A stretch of 64,000 nucleotides of DNA from Ipomoea triloba. Its lineage: Eukaryota; Streptophyta; Magnoliopsida; Solanales; Convolvulaceae. Within the stretch, counting starts at the first letter, position 1. Every line of letters starts with the position of its first letter. The stretch spans positions 23,904,020 through 23,968,019 of the forward strand of contig NC_044922.1 of assembly GCF_003576645.1 (NCBI RefSeq), given 5' to 3'. Below, in pieces: positions 11,451 to 23,681 of the stretch. The notes beneath the pieces were generated by a model. The model searched no databases. It saw nothing but the letters and a program-made list of their open reading frames with translations, and was not told the origin of the DNA. The position numbers were made by a program, and so were the translations under genes.

Positions 11451-12287
11451 AATATTTAGTAGATATATGGTAAAAGTTAAAAGTTGAAATTGTAAACTTA
11501 ACTAATTAGGTGAAGGAGTATTTTGTAAAATCCGTTGTTAAGAAAATTAACAAATGTAAATGAAAAAATAACATATATAAATTAATGATACTATGAAAAG
11601 TATATATTTCTTTTAGAAAATTTAATAAAAATAAAAGTTGCATTATATTAAATTATTCTATATAATTTTTGTGAAATTACATGAAGAATATAATATTATA
11701 ACTGTTGTAATATATTTTTTTCATTTACATAACAAAGTATATAAATGTGTTATATATGTTCGTTTCAATATTCTAATTATTTAAGGTGTATGAAAATTTA
11801 GAATTTTAATCTTAAATTCACAACAACAATAATAATACCATAAAATTATGAACACAATTTATACTATACTACTAGTTTGAAAGAGTAAATCTCTTTCAAA
11901 TTCAAAAAGATTTACAATGCCTATTCACAACAGCATGCCAAAAGATTCCTAATCAAAGCTTAAGCACCCCAAAAAACAAAAGGAAAAGAAAAGGCAGATT
12001 AGTTATACTGTAGATAGATACAATCAACGAGTAGAGATTATGATTTTTTTTTTTTTTTTTGTTTAAGATAACTATAGATTATGATTAAAAATTGTGGCTA
12101 TCATAGGTTGTGGATTATTACCGTGAATTAACGTGGCATGGAAATTAAGGAAATTATTTTTTTATTAAAAATTCGTACTTCAAATTAAACTGTCATTCGA
12201 AATCATTCATCGAATCTATTGAAAATATGTAGGATTCTTAACTTTTTTTCTAAAAAAATATGAGCAATTTTTTTTATACATTTTCAA

Positions 12288-12335
<48 letters not shown>

Positions 12336-12880
12336 TACAATTCACAATTTCAATAATTTGATACTTTATTATTTAATATATTTTAACTTTTGGAATTTGA
12401 AAATTCAAAAAAATATTCAATTCAAAGTCTCAACTTTCTAATAGTAATATTTTTTTGTCATTGTTTTAGTATAAAAAAATATAATTACAAAATATGGAAC
12501 AAAAAGATAACTGAAAAATAAAAAGTAAAGTTGAAAAAAAATCTGAATTTAGGTGAAAGGTTCTCAAAAGTTAACCGAGAAATGCTCACAAGGGTTTTGG
12601 GACCAAATCGTCACATATAGGATCGGATGAAATCTCTCTTCAAAAGTGGTTCGAAAACCGTCCAAAAGAGCTTCAGGATCAAACCGACCCTCCGACATGT
12701 AGGACAAATGTCAATTCCTTCTCCAAAACACCTACGTAAACCGCGTCCCCCCTCTTCCGTGCACCATTTTTATAAATCTCCCCGCCTTCACGTTCCTACC
12801 CACAACTACTTCACTCTTCACTTGAGATCTGCACTTCTAGTGTGCTATGAAATCATTTTAAAGTTACTATATATACACCT
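11451..12880. repeat. Array spacer with a copy of the RUS3-proximal flank
   Basis: AT-rich spacer homologous to 54700-55980. At 11877-12050 it matches 58886-59051, the sequence that adjoins the RUS3 gene at the right border of the array; the match ends at GAGATTATGA, where here a T-tract begins. A (TA)n run lies at 12292-12330. The last 250 bases are the upstream half of an LBD promoter block. No gene seen. Confidence 0.65.
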
Positions 12881-12991
12881 GCCAAATTAATTTAGCTCTC
12901 ACTTTGTCTCTTTCGATCACTTTCCACTATCGATCTCGCGAAAAACCTATATATAGCCCCTTTCTTAACATAATTTGTAATAGAGACTGCT

Positions 12992-13080
12992 ATGGCTAGT
13001 GGTGTCGGTTCTCCTTAAGGTGCATGAAAATTCCTTAGCCCGAGGTGCGTTCCCGAATGTGTGTGTGCACCTTACCTTCA
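12992..13080 (+). pseudogene. Truncated LBD exon 1, nonsense type ('A' copy)
   Basis: MASGVGSP followed by TAA and then the shared TGA, so doubly interrupted within 12 codons. In this copy class the start-codon inverted repeat is degraded to TTGTAATAGAGACTGCT. The usual TATA-like boxes lie at about 12869 and 12948. Confidence 0.8.
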
Positions 13081-13621
13081 CGATTTCAATTATTTATTAG
13101 TTTATTATTTCATTTATATTTATTTGAACGTTTGGAAATTGAAAATTAAAATATTCAATCCAAAGTCTCAACATTCTAATATTAATTTTTTTCTCATTAT
13201 TTTAGTATTAAAAAAACATAAATAATTACAGAATATGGAAAGAAAAATTGAAAATATAAAAGGAAAGTTGAAAAAAAATCAACATCTAGCCTAGAACTGC
13301 CCGTGCTCGTAAGTAGCTTGGGACTAATTAAATTTGCCCTGCCACTGATAGGATCGGATGTAATCTCCCTTTAAAAGTAGTTCAAAAATCCTTTAATGGA
13401 GATTTGAGATCTAACCGACCCTCCTATGTGTAGGACCAATATCAATTCCTACCCACAACTACTTCACTCTTCACTTCTAGTGTGCTATGAATTTAAAGCT
13501 ACTAAATATACACCTTCCAAATTAATTTAAATCTCACTTTTATCTCTTTCACTTTTCACTATATATCCCCTCAAACCTATATATAGTCCTTTTCTAAACA
13601 TAATTTGCAATTGAGATTGCA

Positions 13622-13800
13622 ATGACTAGTGGTGTTGGTTCTTCGTGTGGCGCATGCAAGTTTCTTGGCCGGAGGTGTGTTCCGGATTGTGTGTTTGTAC
13701 GTTATTTTCACGATTTCAATTATTCAATAGTTTTATTATTTTATTTATTTATTTCAATGTTTAATTTGGAATTTGAAAATTAAATTATTCAATCCAAAGT
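13622..13800 (+). pseudogene. Truncated LBD exon 1, zinc-motif type ('B' copy)
   Basis: [19 protein letters not shown] and on through the fourth Cys, so the CX2CX6CX3C motif is intact. The frame then leaves LBD homology at VRYF and enters the filler; an extra T in the filler changes the tail relative to the copies at 16677, 23420 and 56771. It lies about 630 bp after the A copy at 12992, the standard A-B pair spacing. Confidence 0.8.
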
Positions 13801-14035
13801 CTCTAACTTTCTAATATTAATTTTTGTTTTTCATAGTTTGAGTATTTTAAGAAAAAACAAAAAGAATTATAGAATATGGAACGAAATGAAAATTGAAAAT
13901 ATAAAAGGAACTTTGAAAAAAAATCCAAATCTGCACGAAAATTGCTCAAGAACTGCCCGCTAGTAGCTTGGTCCAAATCAAGAGTTTCACTTAGAGGATC
14001 ATATGTAATTCCCCTTTAAAGTGGTTCTAAAAATC

Positions 14036-16020
14036 CTATGTTCTAGGCCGGCCGGCCTGTTTCGATCTTGGTGGATCAATTGTTGTATTTTCGTAATCTA
14101 GTTTTTATTTTCCATCTTTTTGCAATTTTCTTCAATTTTAACTTAAACATATGTAAAAGTTTAAGGTAATCCTTTTAATTTTAATAATCTAGTTTAATTT
14201 CAACATTGCATCTCTTTTTAATTTCTAATTATATTTTTATTTCCATTTGAAATGCACGAAATATTTCAAACTAATTAATTCTAATATTAGAAAGGGAATA
14301 TATCATACGTCATCAGGCAACATCAATAACGATTACAATAATTGTGTCATTTCAGATAAATAATAATTTACACCTAGTGATCACAAAGTCAAACTCCAAC
14401 TTATTTACTAATTAATTTTCTATAAACCGCTAATATTATCGGCTACTCATAACAACGAAAATAAACAACTACGGAGTATTTACTATCTACTATGCTAATT
14501 GCCAAACACAGCTAAAATAATTAATGTCCGACTACCACTTTTACGTTTCGTAACGTATGTAACGTTTTACGTTACGTTCAAAATTTATACATATTATATG
14601 CATTTATGATTATGATATTCATTTACGCCCTCTACCACCTATTCTATTTTACACGCCCATGCATTGCACGTGCTTTCTAGCCAACAATAAACAATTAATT
14701 TAGTAATCAATTTTCTATAATTTGCTAGTAATATTAGCTTGTGATAACAACTACTAGAAACAACTATTAGCTATATATCAACTATTAACTGCTTTTACAA
14801 TTCCATAGCACGTTCTTAACTGTGAACAAATAGTTTGAATAACTATGACGTAGATCTGCGTCATCTCATATTCTCTCTATTTGTGACAACATTAATTTTA
14901 TTCATAACGTACGTAACGTTTTATGTTACGTTGAAATTTATATATATTATGCATTTATGATTCATTTACACACTAATCTGCCATCGATTCTATTTTAAAG
15001 ATTTTGATGATTATTAAGTTGAATAAATATATGGTTCAGATGATGTCAACGCTATCTCGGGCCGTATTTGGCATAATTCGATGAAAAGTTAACTGAAAAC
15101 TAAATAGTTATTAGATACGTAGTAGATAGTAAAATTAAGGCATTACGTGCCCGTGCATTGCACGCGCCTTCTGGCCTATAATAAACAATTAATTTATTAA
15201 TTGCTTTTACAATTCCCTAGCACGTTCTTAACTGTGAATAAATACTTTGAATAACTATGACGTAGATCTGCATCATCTCATATTCTCGCTATCTGTGGTA
15301 ACATTAATTTTATTCATAACGTACTTAACGTAAAACATTATTACGCTTCAAATTTATATATATATTGTGCATTTATGATATTATTTTCGGCACTCTGACA
15401 TCGTTTATATTTCAATGGTTTTTATGATTATTAAAGGAAATAAATAAATGGTTGAGATGATGTTAACGATATCTCAGGTTGGACATACTTGAATGAAAAG
15501 TGAACACTAAAAACTAAATATTTAGTAGATATATGGTAAAAGTTGAAAGTTGAAATTGTAAACTTAACTAATTAGGTGAAGAATTATTTTGCAAAATTCG
15601 TTGTTAAGAATGTTAACAAATGTAAATGAAAAAATAGCTTATATAAATTAATGATACTATGAAAAGTATATATTTCTTTTAGAAAATTTAATAAAAATAA
15701 AAGTTGAATTATATTAAATTATTCTATATAATTTTTGTGAAATTACATGGAGAATATAGTATTATAATTGTTGTAATATATTTGTGTCATTTACATAATA
15801 ACAAAGTATTGGATCGGATGGAAAGAGATTTGGGATCAAAGCGACCCTCCCATGTGTAGGAACAATCTCAATTCCTTATTTGAAATATCTACCTAAACTT
15901 CATTCCCCCTCTCCCATCCTCCTTAATTCCATATATACCTCCCCTCCTTCACGTTGCTACCCACAACTACTTCACTCTTCACTTGAGATCTACACTGCTA
16001 GTGTGCTATGAAATCATTTT
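14036..16020. repeat. Array spacer
   Basis: Opens with the LBD 3' signature (GTTCTAGGCCGGCC) and contains single copies of the two halves seen in the 8.8-11.4 kb tandem array, with ACGT inverted repeats near 14550, 14905 and 15318. The last 200 bases are the LBD promoter-distal block. No coding signal. Confidence 0.6.
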
Positions 16021-16152
16021 AAAGTTACTATATATACACCTACCAAATTAATTTAGCTCTCACTTTGTCTCTTTCGATCACTTTCCACTATCAATCTCGC
16101 GAAAAACCTATAAATAGCCCCTTTCTTAACATAATTTGTAATAGAGACTGCT

Positions 16153-16240
16153 ATGGCTAGTGGTGCCGGTTCTCCCTACGGTGCATGAAAATTCCTTCGC
16201 CCCAGGTGCGTTCCCAAATGTGTGTGGGCACCTTACCTTC
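16153..16240 (+). pseudogene. Truncated LBD exon 1, nonsense type ('A' copy)
   Basis: MASGAGSPYGA then TGA, as at 3914 and 56131. Promoter block directly upstream, with both TATA-like boxes slightly altered. Followed by the AT-rich filler. Confidence 0.8.
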
Positions 16241-16676
16241 ACGATTTCAATTATTTATTAGTTTATTATTTCATTTTTATTTATTTCAACGTTTGGAAAT
16301 TGAAAATTAAAATATTCAATCCAAAGTCTCAACATTCTAATATTAATTTTTTTTCATTATTTTAGTATTAAAAAAAAATAATAATTACAGAATATGGAAA
16401 AAAAAAGTTGAAAATATAAAAGGAAAGTTGCAAAAAAAAAATCAACATCTGGCCTAGAACTGCCCATGCCCGCAAGTAGCTTGGGACCAAATATACCCTG
16501 CCACTGATAGGATCAGATGTAATCTCCCTTTAAAAGTAGTTCAAAGATCCTTTAATGGAGATTTGAGATCAAACCAACCCTCCTATGTGTAGGACCAATA
16601 TCAATTCCCCCCCCCCCCCTCTCTATCATCCGACATTCCTACCCACAACTACTTCACTCTTCACTTCTAGATTGCA

Positions 16677-16868
16677 ATGGCTAGTGGTGTCAGTTCTTTG
16701 TGTGGCGCAAGCAAGTTTCTTCGCCGGAGGTGCGTTCCCGATTGTGTGTTTGTACTTTACTTTCATGATTTGAATTATTTAATAGTTTATTATTTTATTT
16801 ATTTATTTCAACGTTTAATTTTGAATTTGAAAATTAAAATATTCAATCCAAAGTCTTTAACTTTTTAA
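16677..16868 (+). pseudogene. Truncated LBD exon 1 with a 63-codon open frame ('B' copy)
   Basis: Open frame of 63 codons: 29 codons of LBD exon 1 followed by about 34 codons read from the AT-rich filler (hydrophobic, then basic). The second zinc Cys is Ser here (CGAS), so the zinc-binding motif is damaged, although the frame has the same length and tail as the copies at 23420 and 56771. The proximal promoter is missing: the C-tract/ACTTCTAG block joins directly to the inverted-repeat remnant at the ATG. It lacks the GAS block and leucine-zipper-like region, so it cannot act as a normal LBD factor. Confidence 0.65.
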
Positions 16869-17119
16869 TATTATTTTTTTTTCATAGTTGGAGTATTTTA
16901 AGAAAAAACAAAAAGAATTATAGAATATGGAACGAAATGAAAATTGAAAATATAAAAGGAACTTTGAGAATTATAGAATATGGAACGAAATGAAAACTGA
17001 AAATATAAAAGGAACTTTGAAAAAAAAATTCAAATCTGCACGAAAGTTGCTCGAGAAATGCCTGCTAGTAGCTTGGTCCAAATCAACAGTGTCACTTAGA
17101 GGATCGATCAGATGTAATT

Positions 17120-17294
17120 CCCCAGGTTCTAGGGCGGCGGGTCTATTCCGATCCATGGATCGATTGTTGTATTTTAATAATCTAGTTTCATTAATTACGT
17201 GCATCTAGCCCCTCATAACAAATAATGAAAACAACTATTAGCGTCCCCTAGCCCCACATCTTTACGTGGTGGTTAAATTATAATCATACATGTT
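17120..17294. repeat. Array spacer, short segment
   Basis: Contains a degenerate LBD 3' signature (GGTTCTAGGGCGGCGG) and spacer, ending at the target site of the SINE. No gene seen. Confidence 0.5.
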
Positions 17295-17400
17295 ATTGAC
17301 TGAAGCCCAACAAAATCAACATTGCCCCCACTAAGGCTCGAACCCATAATCTCCCACTTGGGAGAATCACTTCATACCGCTTGACCACAAAGCCTTTGGC
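17295..17400 (-). mobile_element. tRNA-derived SINE with 13-bp TSD
   Basis: 106-bp insertion flanked by a perfect 13-bp duplication, AATCATACATGTT (17282-17294 and 17401-17413). Read on the minus strand it has a pol III A box (TGGTCAAGCGGT) and B box (GGTTCGAGCC) at tRNA-like spacing. The uninterrupted target sequence is present in the related spacers. It lacks a foldable acceptor stem and CCA end context, so it is a SINE rather than a tRNA gene. Confidence 0.85.
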
Positions 17401-17413
17401 AATCATACATGTT

Positions 17414-18070
17414 GTAACTGTGAACAAATACTTTGAATAACTATAATGTAGATCTGAGTCATCTCATATTCTCGCTATTCGTGGCAACATTAATTTTATT
17501 CGTAACGTACGTAACGTTTTACATTACGTTGAAATTTATTTATATTATGCATTTATGATTCATTTACGCCCTCTGCGCTGCCATCCATTTCTATTTTAAA
17601 GATTTTGACGATTATATTAAATGGAGTAAATATATGGTTCGGAACTTTTTAATTTAATGATATAGTTTTTAAAGATTTTTAAAGATTTTGACGATTATAT
17701 CAATATGAAAAGTTATTTAAACGATTTCAAATAGAACTTTTTAATTTAATGATATAGTTTTTATACATTTTTTATGAAAACCTATATAGTTTTTATACAT
17801 TAATTTTATTTGTAAGAGAAATAAATTTAAGTTGAAAAAAATAGGGAAAAAATAGGGATGTGTTACGTGCATATAACAACATTCAACAAAGTATACATTG
17901 CATTGTGGACCAGTGCAAAATGATATTCAGATTATGTATCTATAGTTAACATTTTCCGGATACTTTTCTCATTTCTCTCTTCTCTGATATCTTATTTCTC
18001 TTTAATCTAGTTTCCAAATTATTATTACTAGTACCACCACTACTACACCACTTATTATTATTATTACTCC

Positions 18071-18130
<60 letters not shown>

Positions 18131-19114
18131 CTCATAATATGTTCATTTTGAGGAAATTGAACCAAACAGAAAAATATATATATAATCTCTTAATTTTTCA
18201 ACCAAAAATAAAAAGATAGTTTTATGACCTTTAGCTAAACACCAGAAAATTAAAATATTTTTCAAAAAAAATTAGTCATTTTTAAAATTATTTTCTACAA
18301 AAAATTTTCTAGATTTCTAAAATGAACCTTAATGTGATAAATTGATGTAATCTAAAAAATTAGTGGAAGTTCTTCTAATTTTTTTTTCTTCTAATAAGAC
18401 TGATTCACCCTTAACGGTATATTTTTTCTAGATTTCTAAAATGAACCTTAATGTGAAAGTTTGACTACCGCTTTTACGATTCCTGAGGCCTAAATCTTTA
18501 CGTTGGTTAAATTATAATCATACACGTTTTTAACTGTGAACACAATATTTTGAATAATAACTATGACGTAGATCTGAGTGATTGAGTCGTAATTTTATTC
18601 GTAACTAATGACGTGGATCTGAGTGAACAAAAGTTTGACTACCGCTTTGTGGCAGTATTAATTTTATTCGTAACGTACGTAACGTAAAACGTTACGTTCA
18701 AAATTTATATATATTATATGCATTTATGATATTCATTTACGGACTTTCTCATCGATTCTATTTTAATTGTCGCTATTTGTAGCAACAGAAATTTTATTTG
18801 TAACGTAAAACGTTACGTTCGAAATTTATATATATTATGCATTCATGATTCATTTATGCACTCTACCGTCGATTCTATTTTAAAGATTTTTATGATTATT
18901 AAATGGAGTAAATATATGGTTCAGATGATGTCAACGCTAGTTATCTCAGACCGTGTTTGGCCTTCTTGGATGAAAAGCGAACTAAAAACTAAATAGTTAG
19001 TAAATAGATGGTAAAAGTTGAAAGTTGGTCGAAATTTTAAATCTAACTAATTAGGTGAAGAGTTATTTTGTAAATTTTGTTGTTAAGAAAGTTGGCAAAT
19101 GTTAAATGAAAAAT

Positions 19115-19164
<50 letters not shown>

Positions 19165-20105
19165 TTAATGTAGTATATGTCCATCTATAATTTCTCAACC
19201 TCTTAGAGCGCACAAAGAGTGAATATCACTTCCACTGAGACTCGATAAAAATATTTTGCACGAAATATTATTTCAAACCAATTAATTCTAATATTAGAAA
19301 GAGAATATCATACGTCAACGGGCATCATCAATAATCATTACAATAATTGTGTCATTTAAGACAATATAAAACACATATAATTTACATCTAGTACGTGATC
19401 GCAAAGTAAAACTCCAACTAAGGTAAAAATTATGTTGACCTGACCCGTCTCCCACATAGGTGTAACCCATTTACTACTATATTTTCTATAAACCGCTAAT
19501 ATTATCAGCTACTCATAACATCTAATGGAAACAACTATTTGCTATCTACTATGGTAATTGCCAAACACACCTAAAAACATGAAAGTTTGACTACCGCTTT
19601 TACCATTCCCTAGCCCCACATCTTTACGTTGGTTAAATTATAATCATACACGTTCTTATCTGTGAACAAATACTTTGAATAACTATGACGTAGATCTGAG
19701 GCATCTCATATTCTTGCTATTTTTGGCAGCATTTATGCATTTATGATTCATCTACGCACTCTACGCTGCCATCAATTCTATTTTAAAGATTTTGATGATT
19801 ATATTAAATGGAGTAAATATATGGTTCGAATGATGTCAACACTAGTTATCTCAGGCCGTGTTTTGTATTCTTGGATGAAAAGCGAACTAAAAGCTAAATA
19901 GTTAGTAGATAGATGGTAAAAGTTGAAAGTTGAAATTATAAATCTAACTAATTAGGTGAAGAATTATTTTGTGAATTTGGTTGTTAAGAAGGTTGACAAA
20001 TGTTAAATGAAAAAATAAAATATATATAGATTAATGATACTATAAAAGTTATATATTTCTTTGAGAAAATTTAATAAAAATAATAGATGCATTATATTAA
20101 ACCAT
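17414..20105. repeat. Array spacer with microsatellites and SINE remnant
   Basis: Several rearranged copies of the standard spacer with ACGT inverted repeats near 17500, 18672 and 18800, an (ATT)n run at 18072-18129, and a (TA)n run at 19119-19161. At about 19168-19248 there is the 3' half of a SINE on the minus strand (complement of GAGTCTCAGTGGAAGTGATA and on), related to the copies at 32948 and 33683. No gene seen. Confidence 0.6.
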
Positions 20106-20313
20106 TCAAAGATTGCTTACTTTCAAATTCATTAATTAATTATATTTACTATATTATTCATTATCAAAAAAATTAAAAAAGAGATATAATTTCATTAGTT
20201 ATATTGTCTTTATTTTTAAAAATAAAAATTACTTATCAAAAAACTTAAAAATATATATATAATTTCATTTGGTATATTGTCTTTATTTAATACTATAAAA
20301 ATTATTCATTATC

Positions 20314-20355
<42 letters not shown>

Positions 20356-21026
20356 CATTAGTTATATTGTCATTATTTTTTACATTGCAAAGATTCCCTA
20401 CCTTAAAATTCATTAATTAATTATATTTACTACATTATTCATTATCTTCTTTTTACACTATGTTGTAATTAAATACTCCGTATCAAAGTTATAATACGAA
20501 ATAATGTTATATATTTATTTACCAAGTATTCAATTAATAAAATAGAAATTTTTTTTATAAATAATTTGAAGCCAATCATATTAACTACTTGGGGAGGATT
20601 TGTTGACAAAGAAGACATTCAAATAACACAATAAATTGAAGCGAAAAACCCCATAATATTTTTTGGACTACATTACAATTGTTCACTTTAAAGGTAAATC
20701 GTACGGGGTATTTCTTTATTAATATGATTTAAAATGTATAAATTTTTATTACCAAAAGTAGTATTTATTTATACTATCATTTTTAGACTAAGTATTTAGA
20801 TTAACATTTTTACAAAATTGCAAACATTTATTTTAGTGACAATTATAATCAACATCTCATATATTATCTTGCATTCATATACTTTGAATTAACGATTTAA
20901 ATAAACAAATTCAACATTCAATTGCAAACATCTCCTATATAATCTTGTATTGATATACTTTGAAGTACTTATTTAAAAATAAACATTAGGCATTATCTTA
21001 TTCGCGCAATGCGCGTGAAAAACTAG
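20106..21026 (+). mobile_element. Non-autonomous Helitron
   Basis: The 3' end is typical: a short GC hairpin (CGCGC-AAT-GCGCG, 21003-21015), then GTGAAAAA and CTAG (21023-21026) followed by T, as expected for insertion at an A/T site. The interior is related, in reverse orientation, to the element at 36820. The 5' end is placed where homology to the array spacer stops (about 20106) and is approximate. No Rep/helicase is seen. Inside are three related AT-rich subrepeats (20106, 20170-20340, 20390) and a (TA)n run. Confidence 0.7.
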
Positions 21027-21089
21027 TATATAAATTCAGACCATTCACTCTTATATGCGCGTGAAAAAACTATAGGCGTCTGTTCTTGA

Positions 21090-21600
21090 AAAAACACAAA
21101 ATGTGAAACTGTTATTCAGTATCAGTTCATATACACTGCAGTTACATTTCAACACAACTAGAGTTACATTTCAATATAACTACAGTTTCATTCGATAATA
21201 TAAAACACAAATGTGAAACTGTTATTCAGTATCAGTTCATATACACTGCAGTTACATTAACTGTTATTCAGTATCAGTTCATATACACTGCAGTTACATT
21301 TCCTGTTATTCAGTATCAGTTCATATACACTGCAGTTACATTTCAACTTATTCAGTATCAGTTCATATACACTGCAGTTACATTTCAACACATTCAGTAT
21401 CAGTTCATATACACTGCAGTTACATTTCAACACTACTACAGTTACATTTCAATATAACTACAGTTTCATTCGATAATATAAAACACAAATGTGAAAACTG
21501 TTATTCAGTATCAGTTCATATACACTGCAGTTACATTTCAACACTACTACAGTTACATTTCGATATAACTATAGTTTCATTCGATAATATCAAAATAAAT
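21090..21600. repeat. Minisatellite, seven copies of a PstI-containing unit
   Basis: The 34-bp core, from TTCAGTATCAG to CTGCAGTTACATT, occurs seven times (starting near 21118, 21223, 21264, 21307, 21351, 21395 and 21502). Some copies are linked by a longer segment containing CAGTTTCATTCGATAATAT. Spacing is irregular (about 41-107 bp), so this is unequal tandem growth of a composite unit. Uniform spacers and repeat lengths are absent and it is not a CRISPR array. Confidence 0.85.
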
Positions 21601-21629
21601 GTAAGGCAGTATCTTTTGAGATGAATGTA

Positions 21630-22056
21630 GTGTCAATTACGGGCTCCGTCTCCAGTTACTGAAACGACGTCGTTTTGGGACACGATCCATAATGCATTGT
21701 GGACCGCGGTCCACCATATAATTGTTTTAACTTCCGTAATTGTACGAAATTATTGATGAATGCCATAATTGTTTTAACTACATAACTTCACCTATATCTA
21801 ATTAATTAGTATTCTACTTGAGTTTAATTCACCAAATATACACACACACACACATTTGGTGCACATATTATATACTGTAAATCAATTCATCTTATTGACC
21901 ACTGATTTTTCAAACTTTTTTAGTATGTACATCGGGGAAGCAAATCAATTTTAAGAAAATTGTGAGTATCATGGGTTGTGGATTATTACCCTGAATTAAC
22001 ATGGCATTTAAATTAAAGAATTTTTTTTTGAATAAAAATTCATTTGAAAAATAAAA
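21630..22056. other. Intergenic segment with two perfect palindromes
   Basis: Holds AAACGACGTCGTTT near 21662 and TGGACCGCGGTCCA near 21702, both perfect palindromes within 60 bp, then AT-rich sequence. They may be the end of an unrecognised DNA transposon. No gene seen. Confidence 0.4.
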
Positions 22057-22778
22057 GGCTAAAGTGTCATTTAGCACCATGAACTATATCCAATTATTCA
22101 TGCCGCACCCTGGACTTTCATATCGTATATATTGAGCCACAAACCAAAAAAAAAAAATTCACCTAGAACTTTTAGCAGGTTTTCCTGTCTTCCTGCTGAC
22201 ATGGCGCAGGTTTCCCACTGATGTGACATTTCTTTTAACCTTATGTGTCCATGTAAGCATTTACATATTAAAAATTAAAATTAAAAAAAAAAACAAAAAC
22301 AAAAACCGGAGACCAAATTTCACTATTTCGCCCAACCGTATTTCACTTGGCAGCTGTTTAGTTGTTGACAATAAGATACTAAACAAAAAAATTAGCATTT
22401 CTATAAATTTGAAAAATTGAAAAAATACTAAACAAAAAATTAGCCAAAAAAATATAAATTCTAAAAAAAAAATGAAACATTAGAATTGCAAAATTGAGAA
22501 AAGTATACATTATAAAAATAAAGAGAAGAAAATTCTGGTTATTTTAATATAATATTTTTTTTTTAATTTTTAATATGTAAATGCTTGCATGGACAACATA
22601 AGGTTAAAAGAAATGCCCAGTGAGAAACCTGCGCCATGTCAGCAGGAAAACAATGAAACCTGCTAAAAGTTCTAGATGATTTTTTTTTTGGTTTGTGGCT
22701 CGATATATACGATATGAAAGTTCAGGGTGTGGCATGAATAATTAGATATAGTTCATGATGCTAAATGACACTTTAGCC
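22057..22778. mobile_element. Mutator-type MITE with long inverted arms and 9-bp TSD
   Basis: Ends GGCTAAAGTGTCAT and its complement; inverted arms of about 230 bp enclose a short non-coding middle. The element is flanked by a perfect 9-bp duplication, AAAATAAAA (22048-22056 and 22779-22787). The empty target site (GAAAAATAAAAAG) is visible in the homologous blocks near 12512 and 55643. No transposase, so it depends on an autonomous MULE elsewhere. Confidence 0.9.
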
Positions 22779-23261
22779 AAAATAAAAAGGAAAGTTGAAA
22801 AAAATTCTGAATTTGCCTGAAGGTTCTTGAAAGTTAACCGAGAAATGCTAGCGAGGGGCTCTGGACCAAATCGACACTGTCACATATAGGATCGGATGAA
22901 ATCCCTCTTCAAAAGTGGTTAGAAAACGTCCAAAAGAGATGCGCTTCAGGATCAGACCGACCCTCCGACGTGTAGGACAAATTAAATGTCAATTCCTTCT
23001 CCAAAACACCTACCTAGATTGCGTCCCCCCTCTTCTGTGCACCCTCTTTATAAATCTCCCCTCCTTCACGTTCCTACCCCCAACTACTTCACTCTTCACT
23101 TGAGATCTTCACTGTAAGTGTGCTATTAAGTCATTTTAAAGCTACTATATATACACGTACCAAATTAATTTAGTTCTCACAGTACGTCTCTTTCGCTTTC
23201 CATTATCTATCTCAAACTTGTATATAATCCCTTTGTATATATAATTTTTACCAACTTTGTT

Positions 23262-23325
23262 GTGGCTACTAGTGCTAGCTCTTCCAGTGGCACATGCAAA
23301 ATCCTTTGCCGGAGGTGCGTTCCCG
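23262..23325 (+). pseudogene. Degenerate LBD exon-1 remnant
   Basis: Start codon changed to GTG; the frame ATSASSSSGTCKILCRRC still shows LBD exon-1 similarity over about 20 codons, with the first zinc Cys lost, and then homology ends. Sits only 158 bp upstream of the next truncated copy, so the intervening filler and promoter were largely deleted. Repeated at 25075 in the artefactual second copy. Confidence 0.65.
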
Positions 23326-23419
23326 ATTACTTATTTAATTAATTTGAACCCACCTAGATTCCCCTCAAACCTATATATAGTCCTTTTCTAAACATATATA
23401 AATTGCAATCAAGATTGCA

Positions 23420-23611
23420 ATGGCTAGTGGTGTCGGTATTTCGTGTGGCGCATGCAAGTTTCTTCGCCGAAGGTGCGTTCCCAATTGTGTGTTTGTACCT
23501 TACTTTCACGATTTCAATTATTTAATAGTTTATTATTTTATTTATTTATTTCAACGTTTAATTTGGAATTTGAAAATTAAAATATTCAATCCAAAGTCTC
23601 TAACTTTCTAA
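23420..23611 (+). pseudogene. Truncated LBD exon 1 with a 63-codon open frame ('B' copy)
   Basis: Intact CX2CX6CX3C zinc motif ([15 protein letters not shown]) followed by VFVPYF and then 34 codons from the filler, ending in KSLTF. It has the proximal TATA box (CTATATATAG) and the start-codon inverted repeat. It lacks the GAS block and C-terminal helix of the LOB domain. Could be a non-functional relic or a small zinc-motif protein; the window does not decide. A duplicate at 25233 is probably an artefact. Confidence 0.6.
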
Positions 23612-23681
23612 TATTAATTTTTTTTCATAGTTTGAGTATTTTAAGAAAAAACAAAAAGAATTATAGAATATGGAACGAAAT

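Noticed and set aside
17295..17400. tRNA gene
   Set aside because: A and B boxes are present, but no complete cloverleaf can be drawn, and the 13-bp target duplication shows a SINE.
21090..21600. CRISPR-like array
   Set aside because: Spacing is irregular, the intervening sequences are shared rather than unique, and the genome is that of a plant.
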